Notes under the pieces: model-generated
The model's input: the letters and a program-made list of their open reading frames with translations, nothing else
The model's database searches: none
Told to the model about the DNA's origin: nothing
In this document: positions 52,681-61,418 of the stretch, one piece after another
Layout of the letters: each line of letters starts with the position of its first letter
Position numbering within the stretch: position 1 is the first letter of the stretch
Origin: Collinsella sp.
GTDB taxonomy: Bacteria > Actinomycetota > Coriobacteriia > Coriobacteriales > Coriobacteriaceae
Direction of reading: 5' to 3'
DNA: 64,000 bases
Assembly: GCA_019414205.1 (NCBI GenBank)
Contig: DXML01000002.1
Location: 25,860 to 89,859, forward strand
Made by a program: the position numbers and the translations under genes

Positions 52681-54924
52681 GTGGCAAAGAAGAAGAAGAC
52701 GAAGAACCAGCCAAAGAAAAAGCAGGTCAACGCCGAGAACGTCATCGGCCTGCACTCCGAGGTCACCGACCAGCCGATTACGCAGACGCTCGAGGTCAAC
52801 TACATGCCCTACGCCATGAGCGTCAACGTCTCGCGTGCATTCCCCGAGATTGACGGCTTTAAGCCCTCGCACCGCAAGCTGCTCTACACCATGTACAAGA
52901 TGGGCTTGCTCAAGGGTGAGCGCCAGAAGAGCGCCAACATCGTGGGCCAGACCATGAAGCTCAACCCGCACGGCGACGCCGCGATCTACGAGACGATGGT
53001 GCGCTTGGCCACCGGCAACGAAGCGCTGCTTGCCCCCTTCGTGGAGTCGAAGGGCAACTTTGGCAAGTACTATTCGGGCGACCTGAGCTACGCCGCCTCG
53101 CGTTATACCGAAGCCAAGCTCTCCCCCATCAGCGCCGAGATCTTCAAAGACATCGACAAGGACCCGGTCGACTTCGTCGACAGCTACGATGGTGCCATGA
53201 AGGAGCCGCGTCTGCTGCCCACCACGTTCCCCAACATCCTTGTCTCGGCCAACAAGGGCATCGGCGTCGCCATGGCATCCGATATCTGCGGTTTCAACCT
53301 CAACGAGGTCTGCACCGCCACCATGCACTACCTGCAGGATCCCAACTGCGACCTGCTCGAGTACATGCCCATGCCCGATTTCTCCACCGGCGGCGAGATC
53401 ATCTACCGCCGCGAGGAAATGGAGAAGATCGTCGAGACCGGCCTTGGCAGCTTCCAAATCCGCTCCCGCTGGCGCTGGATTCCCGAAGAGCGCATCATCG
53501 AGGTCTACGAGATCCCCTACACCACCAAGACCGATGTCATCATCGAGCGCATCGTCAAGCTCTCCAAGGAGGGCAAGGTCAAGGAGATCGCAGACATTCG
53601 CGATGAGACCGACCTTTCGGGTCTGCGCATCGCTATCGACCTTAAGCGCGGCGTCGACCCCGACAAGCTCATGGCGAAGCTCTATCGCTCGACCACGCTG
53701 CAGGATTCGTTCTCGTGCAACTTCAACGTACTGGTCGATGGTTACCCTCGCGTTATGGGCGTGCGCCAGATCCTGCACGAGTGGGTCAAGTGGCGTATTG
53801 AGTCCACGCGTCGCCGCATCAACTTTGACCTGGGCAAAAAGTCTGAGCGCCTGCACCTGCTGCACGGCCTTGAGGCGATCCTGCTCGACATCGACAAGGC
53901 CATCGCCATCATCCGCGGCACCAAGCTCGAGGCCGAGGTCGTGCCCAACCTTATGAAGGGTTTCGACATCGACGAGACCCAGGCCGAGTTTGTTGCCGAG
54001 CTCAAGCTCCGCAACATCAACGAAGAGTACATCCTCAACCGCACCAAAGACATTGCCAAGCTTGAGGGCGAGATTGCCGAGCTCGAGGAGATCCTCTCCA
54101 GCGAGGAGAACATCAAGAAGGTCATCAGCGACGAGCTGGCCGCGGTCAATAAGAAGTACGTGATGCCGCGCCGCACGGGCAGGATCGAGCCCCATGAGGT
54201 TATCGAGGTAAGCTTGGAGCCCGAGGTCGAGGAGTACCCGGTCACCATCATGCTCTCGCGCGATGGCTACCTTAAGAAGATGACGGACCGCGTGCTCAAG
54301 AAGGCGACCACGCTCAAGTACAAGGATGGCGACAAACCCTTTATCGAGTTCCCGTCCTCCAACACCCACGAGCTGCTGGTCTTTACCAACAAGAGCCAGG
54401 TGTACAAGTGCAGGGTTGCAGCGTTTGAGGACACCAAGTCGGCCCAGCTGGGCTCGTACCTGCCGACCGATCTTGAGATGGAACCCGACGAGAGCGTCAT
54501 CTGGGTCATCGACCCCGAGGATTACAAGGCCGACGTGCTGTTTGTCTTTGAGAACGGCCGCGTGGTGCGCGTCGCGCTTGCCGGATACGTCACCAAGACC
54601 AACCGCAAGCGCCTTAAGAACGCCATCTACGGCGGCAGCAAGCTGCTGTATGCGCAGGTGCTCAAGGAGGACCGTGACCTCGCGCTGGTCTCGAGCGACT
54701 ACCGTCTGATGAACTTCAACACGTCGTTGCTCAAGACCAAGACGACCACCAACACGCAGGGCGTCCAGGCCTTTACGGCCAAGAAGGGCCGCTCGGTCAC
54801 CACCGTCGGCACGACCGAGGAGATTCTTGGCGCCGGCGTCTCGGCCGAGAAGTTCACCGCGCAGAGCCTGCCCTCCGCCGGCGCCCTCATGAAGGAAAAT
54901 GACATGCCGAGTTTGTTTGACTAA
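52681..54924 (+). CDS. Type II DNA topoisomerase subunit A (GyrA/ParC-like)
   Basis: A 747-residue breakage-reunion subunit. The N-terminus is a lysine-rich tail (AKKKKTKNQPKKKQ). Visible: YAMSVNVSRAFPEIDGFKPSHRKLLYTMYKMGL, the HGDAAIYETMVRLA helix of the quinolone region and the catalytic Tyr in AASRYTEAKL. A long coiled coil lies near residues 440-490 (LKLRNINEEYILNRTKDIAKLEGEIAELEEIL). The C-terminal region of about 230 residues is a reduced beta-pinwheel and lacks the gyrase GQRGGKG box, supporting a topoisomerase-IV-like rather than supercoiling role. The GTG at 52681 follows AGAGGAA. Confidence 0.9.
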   Translation: MAKKKKTKNQPKKKQVNAENVIGLHSEVTDQPITQTLEVNYMPYAMSVNVSRAFPEIDGFKPSHRKLLYTMYKMGLLKGERQKSANIVGQTMKLNPHGDAAIYETMVRLATGNEALLAPFVESKGNFGKYYSGDLSYAASRYTEAKLSPISAEIFKDIDKDPVDFVDSYDGAMKEPRLLPTTFPNILVSANKGIGVAMASDICGFNLNEVCTATMHYLQDPNCDLLEYMPMPDFSTGGEIIYRREEMEKIVETGLGSFQIRSRWRWIPEERIIEVYEIPYTTKTDVIIERIVKLSKEGKVKEIADIRDETDLSGLRIAIDLKRGVDPDKLMAKLYRSTTLQDSFSCNFNVLVDGYPRVMGVRQILHEWVKWRIESTRRRINFDLGKKSERLHLLHGLEAILLDIDKAIAIIRGTKLEAEVVPNLMKGFDIDETQAEFVAELKLRNINEEYILNRTKDIAKLEGEIAELEEILSSEENIKKVISDELAAVNKKYVMPRRTGRIEPHEVIEVSLEPEVEEYPVTIMLSRDGYLKKMTDRVLKKATTLKYKDGDKPFIEFPSSNTHELLVFTNKSQVYKCRVAAFEDTKSAQLGSYLPTDLEMEPDESVIWVIDPEDYKADVLFVFENGRVVRVALAGYVTKTNRKRLKNAIYGGSKLLYAQVLKEDRDLALVSSDYRLMNFNTSLLKTKTTTNTQGVQAFTAKKGRSVTTVGTTEEILGAGVSAEKFTAQSLPSAGALMKENDMPSLFD

Positions 54925-54957
54925 AACAACGGCGACTAAACCGTCATGGTTGTACAA

Positions 54958-55000
54958 AGCAGCGGGGCCCGGAGCGCAGTAAACGCTGCGCCCTGGGCTC
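54958..55000. terminator. Stem-loop between convergent genes
   Basis: GGGCCCGGAGCGCAG and CTGCGCCCTGGGCTCC pair imperfectly around TAAACG, after the topoisomerase operon. The T-run is poor. Confidence 0.55.
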
Positions 55001-55023
55001 CATGCATTACACCAGCATCATCC

Positions 55024-56313
55024 CTATAGACAAAATGCCGCATAAAGTGGAACAGACATAAGCCCATCATTCATTCCAAAGGGCTTAGTCGATAGCCTGA
55101 TAAGGCGCACGCCCGGATGGGTCTTTTTAAGTGAGGACAGGCTTCGAGATCTTGTGTTCTCTCCCGCCTTGACTTCAACCGCAGACAAGCATCCCTGCTT
55201 CTCTACTACAAAGTCGATTTCCGCACGATTATCTCGCGCCCAATAATGCAGCGGATAGCCCATGGCTGAAAGCTGTTGGGCGACGTAGTTTTCGGTAAGT
55301 GCACCCATGAATGTGCCGCCGATGCCGGCAAGAATATCGGCGCGTTGAGCACCGGCCTTGGAGACGAGCAGCCCTGTATCCGCCTGATAGATTTTAAAAG
55401 CAGAAGGGTTAACGAAGGCCTCTAAAGGGCTTTCGATCTTCCCAACTAGGCTGCAGCGCGCCACCGTACCCGACAATACAAGCCAGTCGAGAGCATCTCC
55501 AAAGAGAGACGCATTGCCCCCCGCTCGCACTACCTTGTATTGAAATTTACGATTCTCTTTGGCAAGCTGCTGTGGAATGGAATCGAAGCACGCACGCGTC
55601 TTTGCGCTCAAGCGCTCATCAGCATATTTATTAGTGTCGGCGGAGTATCCGTCGAGAATAATCCGATGCTTTTCGGCCACATCAATGATTGACTGATCAT
55701 CGATGTACGTTTGGACCGCCTCGGGCATTCCGCCAACAACAAGATACTGCCGATAGAGCCCAAGCGCCTTTTCATGAAGGCTTGGCGCAAGAGGACCCAT
55801 AAACTCGAATGATGAGCGTATCTCGTCGACCAGCTGATCGTGCCCCATCGCCCAGAGAAACTCCTCGAAATCGAGTGGAGTCATCTCGATCAAGTCGGTC
55901 TTTCCGACGGGGAACGAATACGACTGATGGTTAATGGCAACCCCAAGAAGCGACCCAGCAGCCGCAACGTAATACTCGGGAGCATCTTCGCAAAAGTATT
56001 TAAGGGAAGTGAGCGCTTCCTCGCATGCCTGGATCTCGTCAATGAACAGTAAGGTTTTGCCAGGCACGATACGCTGTCCCGTACGAGCCTCGATCGCGCG
56101 TACAATCGAATGAGGGTCAAGACCGCCCGAAAAATCCGCTCGCGCCGACCGGTCGTTCTCAAGATTAACGTAGACAACCGATTCGAAAAGATCCTGGGCG
56201 TACGTTCTGAGCAAATAGGTCTTGCCACACTGGCGCACGCCTTTGACCAGCAAAGGTTTTCTATCAGCTCTGTCTCGCCATTCCCTAAGTAGCTCGTCTG
56301 CCTTGCGACGCAT
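55024..56313 (-). CDS. AAA ATPase with DUF4143 domain
   Basis: A 429-residue protein of the archaeal-type ATPase/DUF4143 group. The N-terminal AAA_14 domain has the P-loop VKGVRQCGKTYLLRTYA and Walker B LLFIDEIQACEEAL; GSLLGVA follows as sensor region. The C-terminal DUF4143 part ends in a restriction-nuclease-like strand pattern: ENYVAQQLSAMG, YWARDNRAEIDFVVEKQGCLSAVEVKAG, with E-x-D and E-V-K resembling a PD-(D/E)XK site. Such proteins are common in gut bacteria with no established function, often next to mobile regions. The ATG at 56313 follows AGGGAAGG; the TTG at 56319 is less likely. Confidence 0.88.
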   Translation of the reverse strand: MRRKADELLREWRDRADRKPLLVKGVRQCGKTYLLRTYAQDLFESVVYVNLENDRSARADFSGGLDPHSIVRAIEARTGQRIVPGKTLLFIDEIQACEEALTSLKYFCEDAPEYYVAAAGSLLGVAINHQSYSFPVGKTDLIEMTPLDFEEFLWAMGHDQLVDEIRSSFEFMGPLAPSLHEKALGLYRQYLVVGGMPEAVQTYIDDQSIIDVAEKHRIILDGYSADTNKYADERLSAKTRACFDSIPQQLAKENRKFQYKVVRAGGNASLFGDALDWLVLSGTVARCSLVGKIESPLEAFVNPSAFKIYQADTGLLVSKAGAQRADILAGIGGTFMGALTENYVAQQLSAMGYPLHYWARDNRAEIDFVVEKQGCLSAVEVKAGENTRSRSLSSLKKTHPGVRLIRLSTKPFGMNDGLMSVPLYAAFCL

Positions 56314-56493
56314 GCGCAACCTTCCCTCATGAACTTCTGTTTGACAATATTTTAACGCGGATTAATTTGTTTTCAGTTATTTTTCTGCGTTTAATAATTG
56401 TTCTATACGGCACTTGAGGGAATTCGCCCCTATCTCTCGGTAAGGACAGCAAGCATTTCCACCAACGCTGATTGCCATGCGTTCTTCTTGTCC

Positions 56494-57024
56494 TTAGGCA
56501 AGCTTGCGAGCGAGCTCTCGCACCTCTTTCAACTTGGGCGAGGATGCCATGCTGTCGCGCTCGGTCATACCGCTGATGGTGACAATGCCCTGGTCCTCCC
56601 ACTTGCAGTACGCGCAGGTTGACTTGTACATAGCGATCGCCGCATCATAGACACCCTCGCTGTGGCTATCGAGTAAAAGGGCCGTCTTGGTGAACGGGAA
56701 TCCCGTGGCACCGAAGGCGTACAGGCGGTCGATGGCGGTCTTTTCCTGCGCAGTGATATCAAACCAGTAGATAGGCGAAGCGAAGACAACCATGTCGGTG
56801 TCTTTCAGCGACTCAATCACGTTGGCCATGTCATCCTTCTGCACGCAGACGCCCTCATGGGCGAAGCAGTACTGGCATCCCAAGCAGCCGGCGATCTTCT
56901 TGCTGGCAACGCGGATGACCTCGACCGTATGGCCGCCCTCACGCGCGGTCTCGGCAAACGCCTCGACCATGGTATCGGTATTAGCGCCCTTACGCGGGCT
57001 GCCGCTCAATACAACGATATTCAT
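56494..57024 (-). CDS. NAD(P)H-dependent FMN reductase / flavodoxin-fold protein
   Basis: A 176-residue flavodoxin-fold oxidoreductase: SGSPRKGANTDTMVEAF (FMN phosphate loop), the Cys pair region CLGCQYCFAHEGVC that is typical of the iron-sulfur-flavoprotein-like and multimeric reductase group, KDTDMVVFASPIYWFDIT and LYAFG. It probably reduces quinones, nitro compounds or disulfides. The ATG at 57024 follows AGAGGGA. No operon partner is evident; the 173-base gap to the AAA gene is AT-rich. Confidence 0.88.
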   Translation of the reverse strand: MNIVVLSGSPRKGANTDTMVEAFAETAREGGHTVEVIRVASKKIAGCLGCQYCFAHEGVCVQKDDMANVIESLKDTDMVVFASPIYWFDITAQEKTAIDRLYAFGATGFPFTKTALLLDSHSEGVYDAAIAMYKSTCAYCKWEDQGIVTISGMTERDSMASSPKLKEVRELARKLA

Positions 57025-57222
57025 AGGATTCCCTCTCCCTCATGCTGCAGGCGCGCAGCATGCTTTCTTGTAACCAAAACGAATGGTGTTAATCAATCGC
57101 CAGCAGGCCATATCTCTTGTTCAAGTTCCCTAAAGAAGCTCAAGACGATTGCGATTGCCTTATACAACGTCGAAAATCAAAGAGGGCCCATAGCAACGCC
57201 ACCTACCTGAAATGACATGCGG

Positions 57223-57783
57223 TCAAGACGAGCTACGAGGATCGTGACGAGCCGATACCGCCCGCATGCCCCCTTCGGAATAGGCGCTGAGCAGCTCCTG
57301 AGCGTGGGCAAACTCGGGCCCTCGCCTCCAACCGAGCAGGCGGTTGACCGCGAGATTTCCCTGGACGTTGTGGACGAAGAGCAGATAGGCGTCCTCGCGC
57401 GAAAGCCCAGTCTCCTCCATGATCGAGGGAACCATCTGCTCGGCGCCGCGCTCGACGACGCGCTGTGCCACCCGGGCGTACGCGTCGTCATCCGAGTAGA
57501 GCAGATAATAGTCATCGTTTGCCGGCGGACGCTGGCAGAGGGCACCCGCCTCCGTTCCCTCGAGCGGCGGCACCGCCGCCAAGGCCTCGTCGATAAGCGC
57601 GTCGAGCAGGGCGAACTTGTCCTCGTAGTGCAGATAGAACGTGCCACGGTTGATATCGGCGCGGCGGCAAATATCCGCTACCGTCATCTTCGCGAAGCCG
57701 ACCTCGGCCAGCAGCGCGAAGAACGCCTCCCGTATGACCGAGAGTGTATAGCGTCGGCGACGATCGATCTTCCCCGCTTCCAT
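57223..57783 (-). CDS. TetR family regulator of sirtuin module 1
   Basis: A 186-residue TetR/AcrR regulator: KIDRRRRYTLSVIREAFFALLAEVGFAKMTVADICRRADINRGTFYLHYEDKFALL is the helix-turn-helix (residues 4-58), and the C-terminal part (from 95) is helical with AHAQELLSAYSEGGM near the end. It is divergent from three sirtuin-like genes across 143 bases that include a TATAGACA-type palindrome over the -10, so it probably represses them. An almost co-linear homologue of the same length is encoded at 60514-61074. The ATG at 57783 follows GGAGGGG. Confidence 0.9.
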   Translation of the reverse strand: MEAGKIDRRRRYTLSVIREAFFALLAEVGFAKMTVADICRRADINRGTFYLHYEDKFALLDALIDEALAAVPPLEGTEAGALCQRPPANDDYYLLYSDDDAYARVAQRVVERGAEQMVPSIMEETGLSREDAYLLFVHNVQGNLAVNRLLGWRRGPEFAHAQELLSAYSEGGMRAVSARHDPRSSS

Positions 57784-57887
57784 TACCCCTCCAATTGCAA
57801 CGCTCGACAATGCCCGGCAAACGCTCGTTTATCGACAGCAGGCCGAAGCTGTTCATTGCTCTTAAGCAAATCGACATGGATACTTTT

Positions 57888-57905
57888 TATAGACACCTGT
57901 TTATA
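57888..57905. promoter_or_regulatory. Palindromic operator overlapping the sirtuin promoter
   Basis: TATAGACA-CC-TGTTTATA, 22 bases before the start codon of sirtuin 1, overlapping a TATAAT at 57902. The equivalent in module 2 (61180-61200) is TATAGACACCTGTTTTTTATA, conserved when most of the spacer has drifted. Confidence 0.6.
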
Positions 57906-57926
57906 ATAGCTGAAAGAAGGTATCCA

Positions 57927-58892
57927 GTGACCCTGTACGAGCAGCTCGTTATCGAGCTCACCAACCAATCGTTTTCCCTTCAGGCCGCCTACCGCAGCGG
58001 CGGCACGCCCTATGAGCTGAGTGACCGCGAGCCCGAGCCCTACGACCAGCAAATCAGGGACTTCGCCCGCATGATCGAGGAAGCCGATTGCGTGCTGGTG
58101 GGCGGGGCCTCTGGGCTCTCCGCGGCGGGCGGCGGCGACTTCTATTACGAGGACAACGCAACCTATCGCAGGCATTTCGGCAAATTCGCCGAGCGCTACG
58201 GTTTCAAGGGCGCTTTCGAGGGGTCGTTCTACCGCTGGCCCACCGCCGAGGCGCGCTGGGGATACCTCGCCACCTTCCTCGACACCACGCTCAACGCCCC
58301 GCTGCGCAAGCCCTACAGGGACCTCGACACCATTATCGCCGAGAAGGATTTCTTCGTGCTCACCACCAACCAGGACACGCAGTTTGTGAAGCTCTATCCC
58401 TGGGAGAAAGTGGCAGAGATCCAAGGCGACCACCGCTTCTTTCAGTGCTCCCACTGTTGCACCGACGCGGTGTGGGATGCGGTCGAGCCGGTCTCCCGCA
58501 TGGTAGAGGCCATGGGAGACGGCCTTGAGGTTCCGACAGAGCTCGTGCCGCGCTGCCCGCACTGCGGGGCAGAGGCGTTCCCCTGGGTTCGCGGCTACGG
58601 CAACTTCCTGCAGGGCGAACTCTACGAGGAGCAGTACCGCAAGGTGTCCGACTGGCTCGACGCGCACGCACGGCAGAGGATCCTCTTCCTCGAGCTGGGT
58701 GTGGGCCGCATGACGCCCGCGTTTATCCAGGAGCCGTTCTGGGCCCTCACGGCGCAGTTACCGCAGGCCAGCTACATCGCCGTAAACAACAAGACGCAGT
58801 TTCTCCCCCGCGCGATCGAGGATCGGGGGCTCGCCGTTCGCGCCGACATCGCCGACGTGCTTGCCGACGTGCGCAAGACGCTGGGGAGGTAG
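57927..58892 (+). CDS. Sirtuin-like protein 1 (SirTM-like, His-to-Gln)
   Basis: A 321-residue Sir2-fold protein. The NAD-binding VGGASGLSAAGGGDF (58-72) stands for GAGxSxxSGIPDFR; TTNQDTQF (146-153) for TQNID; QGD at 166-168 sits where canonical sirtuins have the catalytic HG; a Zn ribbon uses Cys174, Cys177, Cys210 and Cys213; LELGVGRMTP replaces VxFGE, and YIAVNN the cofactor-binding I-N. Gln in place of His recalls the SirTM class, which ADP-ribosylates rather than deacetylates. The GTG at 57927 is supported by the ATG at the same position in module 2. The next gene follows after three bases. Confidence 0.8.
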   Translation: MTLYEQLVIELTNQSFSLQAAYRSGGTPYELSDREPEPYDQQIRDFARMIEEADCVLVGGASGLSAAGGGDFYYEDNATYRRHFGKFAERYGFKGAFEGSFYRWPTAEARWGYLATFLDTTLNAPLRKPYRDLDTIIAEKDFFVLTTNQDTQFVKLYPWEKVAEIQGDHRFFQCSHCCTDAVWDAVEPVSRMVEAMGDGLEVPTELVPRCPHCGAEAFPWVRGYGNFLQGELYEEQYRKVSDWLDAHARQRILFLELGVGRMTPAFIQEPFWALTAQLPQASYIAVNNKTQFLPRAIEDRGLAVRADIADVLADVRKTLGR

Positions 58893-58895
58893 CGC

Positions 58896-59594
58896 ATGGA
58901 GACGGCGAAAGCAGTTCGCATAGGCAGGGCGCTAGCCGAAGCGGATCTTGTCATCATCGGCGCTAGCAACGGACTCGACATGGCGGAGGGGCTCAACCTT
59001 TTCTGCGCCGATGCTCATTTCCAAGAGGCGTACGGCGACCTCGCTCAGGCAGACGGCATCGGCTGCATACTGCAGGGGCTCGCTTCCCCGGATGCCAGCG
59101 TGCGACGCCGATGGGCCGAGCGGTTCCATCAAAAGGAGTATCTCGAATATGAGCCCGGCTCGCTCATGAACGGGCTGCGGCGTCTTACGGAGCACGCCGA
59201 CACCTTCGTGGTCACATGCAACATCGACGGGCACTTCGCGCGCGCCGGGTTCGACGAGGAGCGCGTGCTCGAGACTGAGGGGAGCACGCGCACGTCGGTT
59301 GACGAGCGGCGCCTCGCCCATCCAGACGCCCTCGCCATGACCCAGCTCGAGGAGCTCGAGCGCCTTGTGCAAGCCCATCGCAACGGCAGGGTCGCCATCC
59401 TCGAACTTGGCGTGGGACTGCGCAACGGCATCATAAAGCACATGCTCGCCCAGATCGCGAACGTCTGCGAGCACGCCACCTACATCGTGTTCAACTACAG
59501 CCAGGCTATGGCGCCCGATGCATCGTGCGAGACGATTCTCGTTGACGGCGATATGGCCCCGGCTTTCGAGGAGATTGCCCAATGCCGTCTCTAG
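58896..59594 (+). CDS. Sirtuin-like protein 2 (Zn-less, degenerate)
   Basis: A 232-residue protein of the same fold, shorter. IIGASNGLDMAEG (20-32) matches the NAD loop, VVTCNIDGHFARAG (105-118) the TxNID strand, ILELGVGLRNG the later loop and YIVFNYSQA the last. The zinc ribbon is gone, and the catalytic position is ETEGS, i.e. Glu instead of His or Gln. It may be a regulatory or scaffolding subunit of a sirtuin complex, or an enzyme with altered chemistry. The ATG at 58896 follows GGGGAGG, three bases after sirtuin 1, and its end overlaps the start of sirtuin 3 by 13 bases. Confidence 0.75.
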   Translation: METAKAVRIGRALAEADLVIIGASNGLDMAEGLNLFCADAHFQEAYGDLAQADGIGCILQGLASPDASVRRRWAERFHQKEYLEYEPGSLMNGLRRLTEHADTFVVTCNIDGHFARAGFDEERVLETEGSTRTSVDERRLAHPDALAMTQLEELERLVQAHRNGRVAILELGVGLRNGIIKHMLAQIANVCEHATYIVFNYSQAMAPDASCETILVDGDMAPAFEEIAQCRL

Positions 59595-60430
59595 AGAGGG
59601 AAGCGTATAGGCTTCGAAGCCTTATCGACGATGCCGACGCCATCATCGTCGGCATCGGCTCGGGCATGTCAAGCGCCGCCGGGTTCAACCATTACAACCG
59701 CGCAGGCATGGCGCGCGCCGGAATGACGGACTGGCAGCAAGCCTTTGGCTTCAAGAGCCTTTTCGACGGCTTCTACCACCTCTACCCCAGCCTCGAGCAG
59801 CAATGGGCATACTATGCGCGATACATCGACTTCATGCTGCGCGAGCTGGCCTCGCAGCCCTATCTCGACCTACGGTCCCTCATCGGCCATAAGGATTACT
59901 TCATCCTGAGCACCAATGTAGACATCCAAGTCGAGAAGACGTTTCCCGACGAGAGAACCTGTAACTATCAGGGAAGCTTCGCGCACCTTCAGTGCAAGCA
60001 GCCATGCTGCGACGAGCTCTTCGACGCGAGCCCCTACGTCGAACGCATGCTCGCGGGCATGGCGGGGTTCGAGGTCCTCAGCGAGGATGTCCCCCGATGC
60101 CCGCACTGCGGCTGGCAGCTTGTGCCGTGGGTGCGCGACGACACGTTTCTGCAGGGTGCGGCCTGGCGCGAGAGCCTCGGACGATACGAGCGCTTTGTGT
60201 GCGAGCGCAGCGATCGCCGCGTGCTGTTGCTGGAGCTCGGCGTGGGCGAGATGACCCCCGGCATCATCACGCTCCCGTTCTGGAGCATGACCGCGAAGCT
60301 GCCGGATGCGCACCTTTTGAGCGTAAACATCTCGGGCGGCTCGGCTCCGTTGCAGCTTGGAAGCAAGGCAGGGGCGATCCAGGCCGATTTGGGCGCCCTG
60401 CTCTCGGTGGCGCGGGCAGGTGGCGAGTAA
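59582..60430 (+). CDS. Sirtuin-like protein 3 (SirTM-like, His-to-Gln)
   Basis: A 282-residue Sir2-fold protein: VGIGSGMSSAAGFNHYN (NAD loop, 23-39), ILSTNVDIQVEK (108-119), QGS at 130-132 where HG is expected, Zn ligands Cys138, Cys142 and Cys143 with CPHCG further on, LELGVGEMTPG and LLSVNIS. Its start overlaps sirtuin 2, with GAGGAG inside that gene, so the two are translationally coupled. The last 677 bases recur almost unchanged at 63228-63904. It closes the module; a terminator follows at 60466. Confidence 0.8.
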   Translation: MPSLEREAYRLRSLIDDADAIIVGIGSGMSSAAGFNHYNRAGMARAGMTDWQQAFGFKSLFDGFYHLYPSLEQQWAYYARYIDFMLRELASQPYLDLRSLIGHKDYFILSTNVDIQVEKTFPDERTCNYQGSFAHLQCKQPCCDELFDASPYVERMLAGMAGFEVLSEDVPRCPHCGWQLVPWVRDDTFLQGAAWRESLGRYERFVCERSDRRVLLLELGVGEMTPGIITLPFWSMTAKLPDAHLLSVNISGGSAPLQLGSKAGAIQADLGALLSVARAGGE

Positions 60431-60465
60431 CGCGGAACGGTAGACGCGCAATGAGGTTTTAGCCG

Positions 60466-60495
60466 CAGCCTCCGAACGAGAGGGCTCGGAGGCTG
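60466..60495. terminator. Bidirectional terminator between sirtuin 3 and tetR 2
   Basis: CAGCCTCCGA and TCGGAGGCTG form a 10-bp stem with a short loop, midway between the convergent genes. Confidence 0.75.
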
Positions 60496-60513
60496 GTATT
60501 CCTGAATCGCAGG

Positions 60514-61074
60514 TCACGATGGGTTATCGGAATCGCGAAGAGCGGATACCGCCAGTAAGCCCCCTTCGGAATAGGCGTTGAGCAGCTCCTGGGCATGGGT
60601 GAACTCGGGGCCTCGTCTCCAGCCGAGCAGGCGGTTGACGGCCAGATTGCCCTGGACGTTGTGGATGAAGAGCAGGAAGGCGTCTTCGCGTGAAAGCCCT
60701 GTTTTCTCCATGACCCAGGGAACCATCTGCTCCGCTCCGCGTTCTATGACGCGCTGGGCTACGCGAGCGTATGAGTCGCTGTCCGAATAAAGCAGGCGAT
60801 AATCGTCGTCTGCCGGCGGACGCTGGCAAAGCGTTGCCGATTCAACCCCCTCAAGCGGGGGAGCCGCTGCCAATGCCTCGTCGATAAGCGCATCGAGCAG
60901 CGCGTATTTATCCTCGTAATGCAGATAGAACGTTCCCCGGTTGATCTCGGCGCGGCGGCAGATGTCTGCCACCGTCATCTTCGCGAAGCCGACCTCGGCC
61001 AGCAGCGCGAAGAACGCCTCCTGTATGACTGAGAGGGTGTAGCGCCGCCGGCGGTCGATCTTGGTTTCTCCCAT
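60514..61074 (-). CDS. TetR family regulator of sirtuin module 2
   Basis: A 186-residue regulator, the same length as the one at 57223 and alike along its whole length (the helix-turn-helix differs by a few residues: VIQEAFF, ADICRRAEINRGTFYLHYEDKYALL). It is divergent from a truncated sirtuin 1 and the radical-SAM pair across a spacer of exactly 143 bases, as in module 1. It probably still binds the conserved operator at 61180. The ATG at 61074 follows GGAGAGG; the longer upstream frame runs into the promoter. Confidence 0.9.
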   Translation of the reverse strand: MGETKIDRRRRYTLSVIQEAFFALLAEVGFAKMTVADICRRAEINRGTFYLHYEDKYALLDALIDEALAAAPPLEGVESATLCQRPPADDDYRLLYSDSDSYARVAQRVIERGAEQMVPWVMEKTGLSREDAFLLFIHNVQGNLAVNRLLGWRRGPEFTHAQELLNAYSEGGLLAVSALRDSDNPS

Positions 61075-61179
61075 CGCCTCTCCAATCTGAGTCGTTTGAC
61101 AATGTCCAGTAGCTGTTCGTTTATCGACAGGTGCACGCGTTTGTTCATTGCCCCTGCGAAAATCAACAAGGATACTGTT

Positions 61180-61200
61180 TATAGACACCTGTTTTTTATA
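61180..61200. promoter_or_regulatory. Operator of module 2
   Basis: TATAGACACCTGTTTTTTATA, the counterpart of the palindrome at 57888 with three extra T. Now placed to control the radical-SAM genes. Confidence 0.5.
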
Positions 61201-61217
61201 GCTGAAAGGGAGCACGG

Positions 61218-61418
61218 ATGACCCTGTGCGAGAAGCTCGGCATCGGGCTTGTCAGCCGATCGTTTTCCCATCGGGCCGTCTATCGAAACGGCGGCACGTC
61301 ATACGATTTGAGCGATTGCGAGCCTGCTGCTTGCAAGCAAGATATCGAGGCTTTTGCCCGCAAGGTGGGGAAGGCTGATTGCGTGTTTACGGGAGAGGCA
61401 GGTAGGCAGGCGTTATGA
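61218..61418 (+). pseudogene. N-terminal stub of sirtuin 1 (module 2)
   Basis: Sixty-six codons that align without gaps to residues 1 to about 60 of sirtuin 1 (TLCEKLGIGLVSRSFSHRA, then AFARKVGKADCVFTGEA), breaking off at the NAD-binding loop and ending GRQAL-stop. It cannot bind NAD. Its stop overlaps the start of the next gene (ATGA), so it may now act only as a translated leader for the inserted genes. The ATG at 61218 has GGGAG. Confidence 0.85.

Noticed and set aside
52060..54957. A 965-codon open frame antisense to the topoisomerase genes
   Set aside because: It is a shadow of two well-conserved coding sequences, Leu/Asp/Val-biased, and has no recognisable motif.
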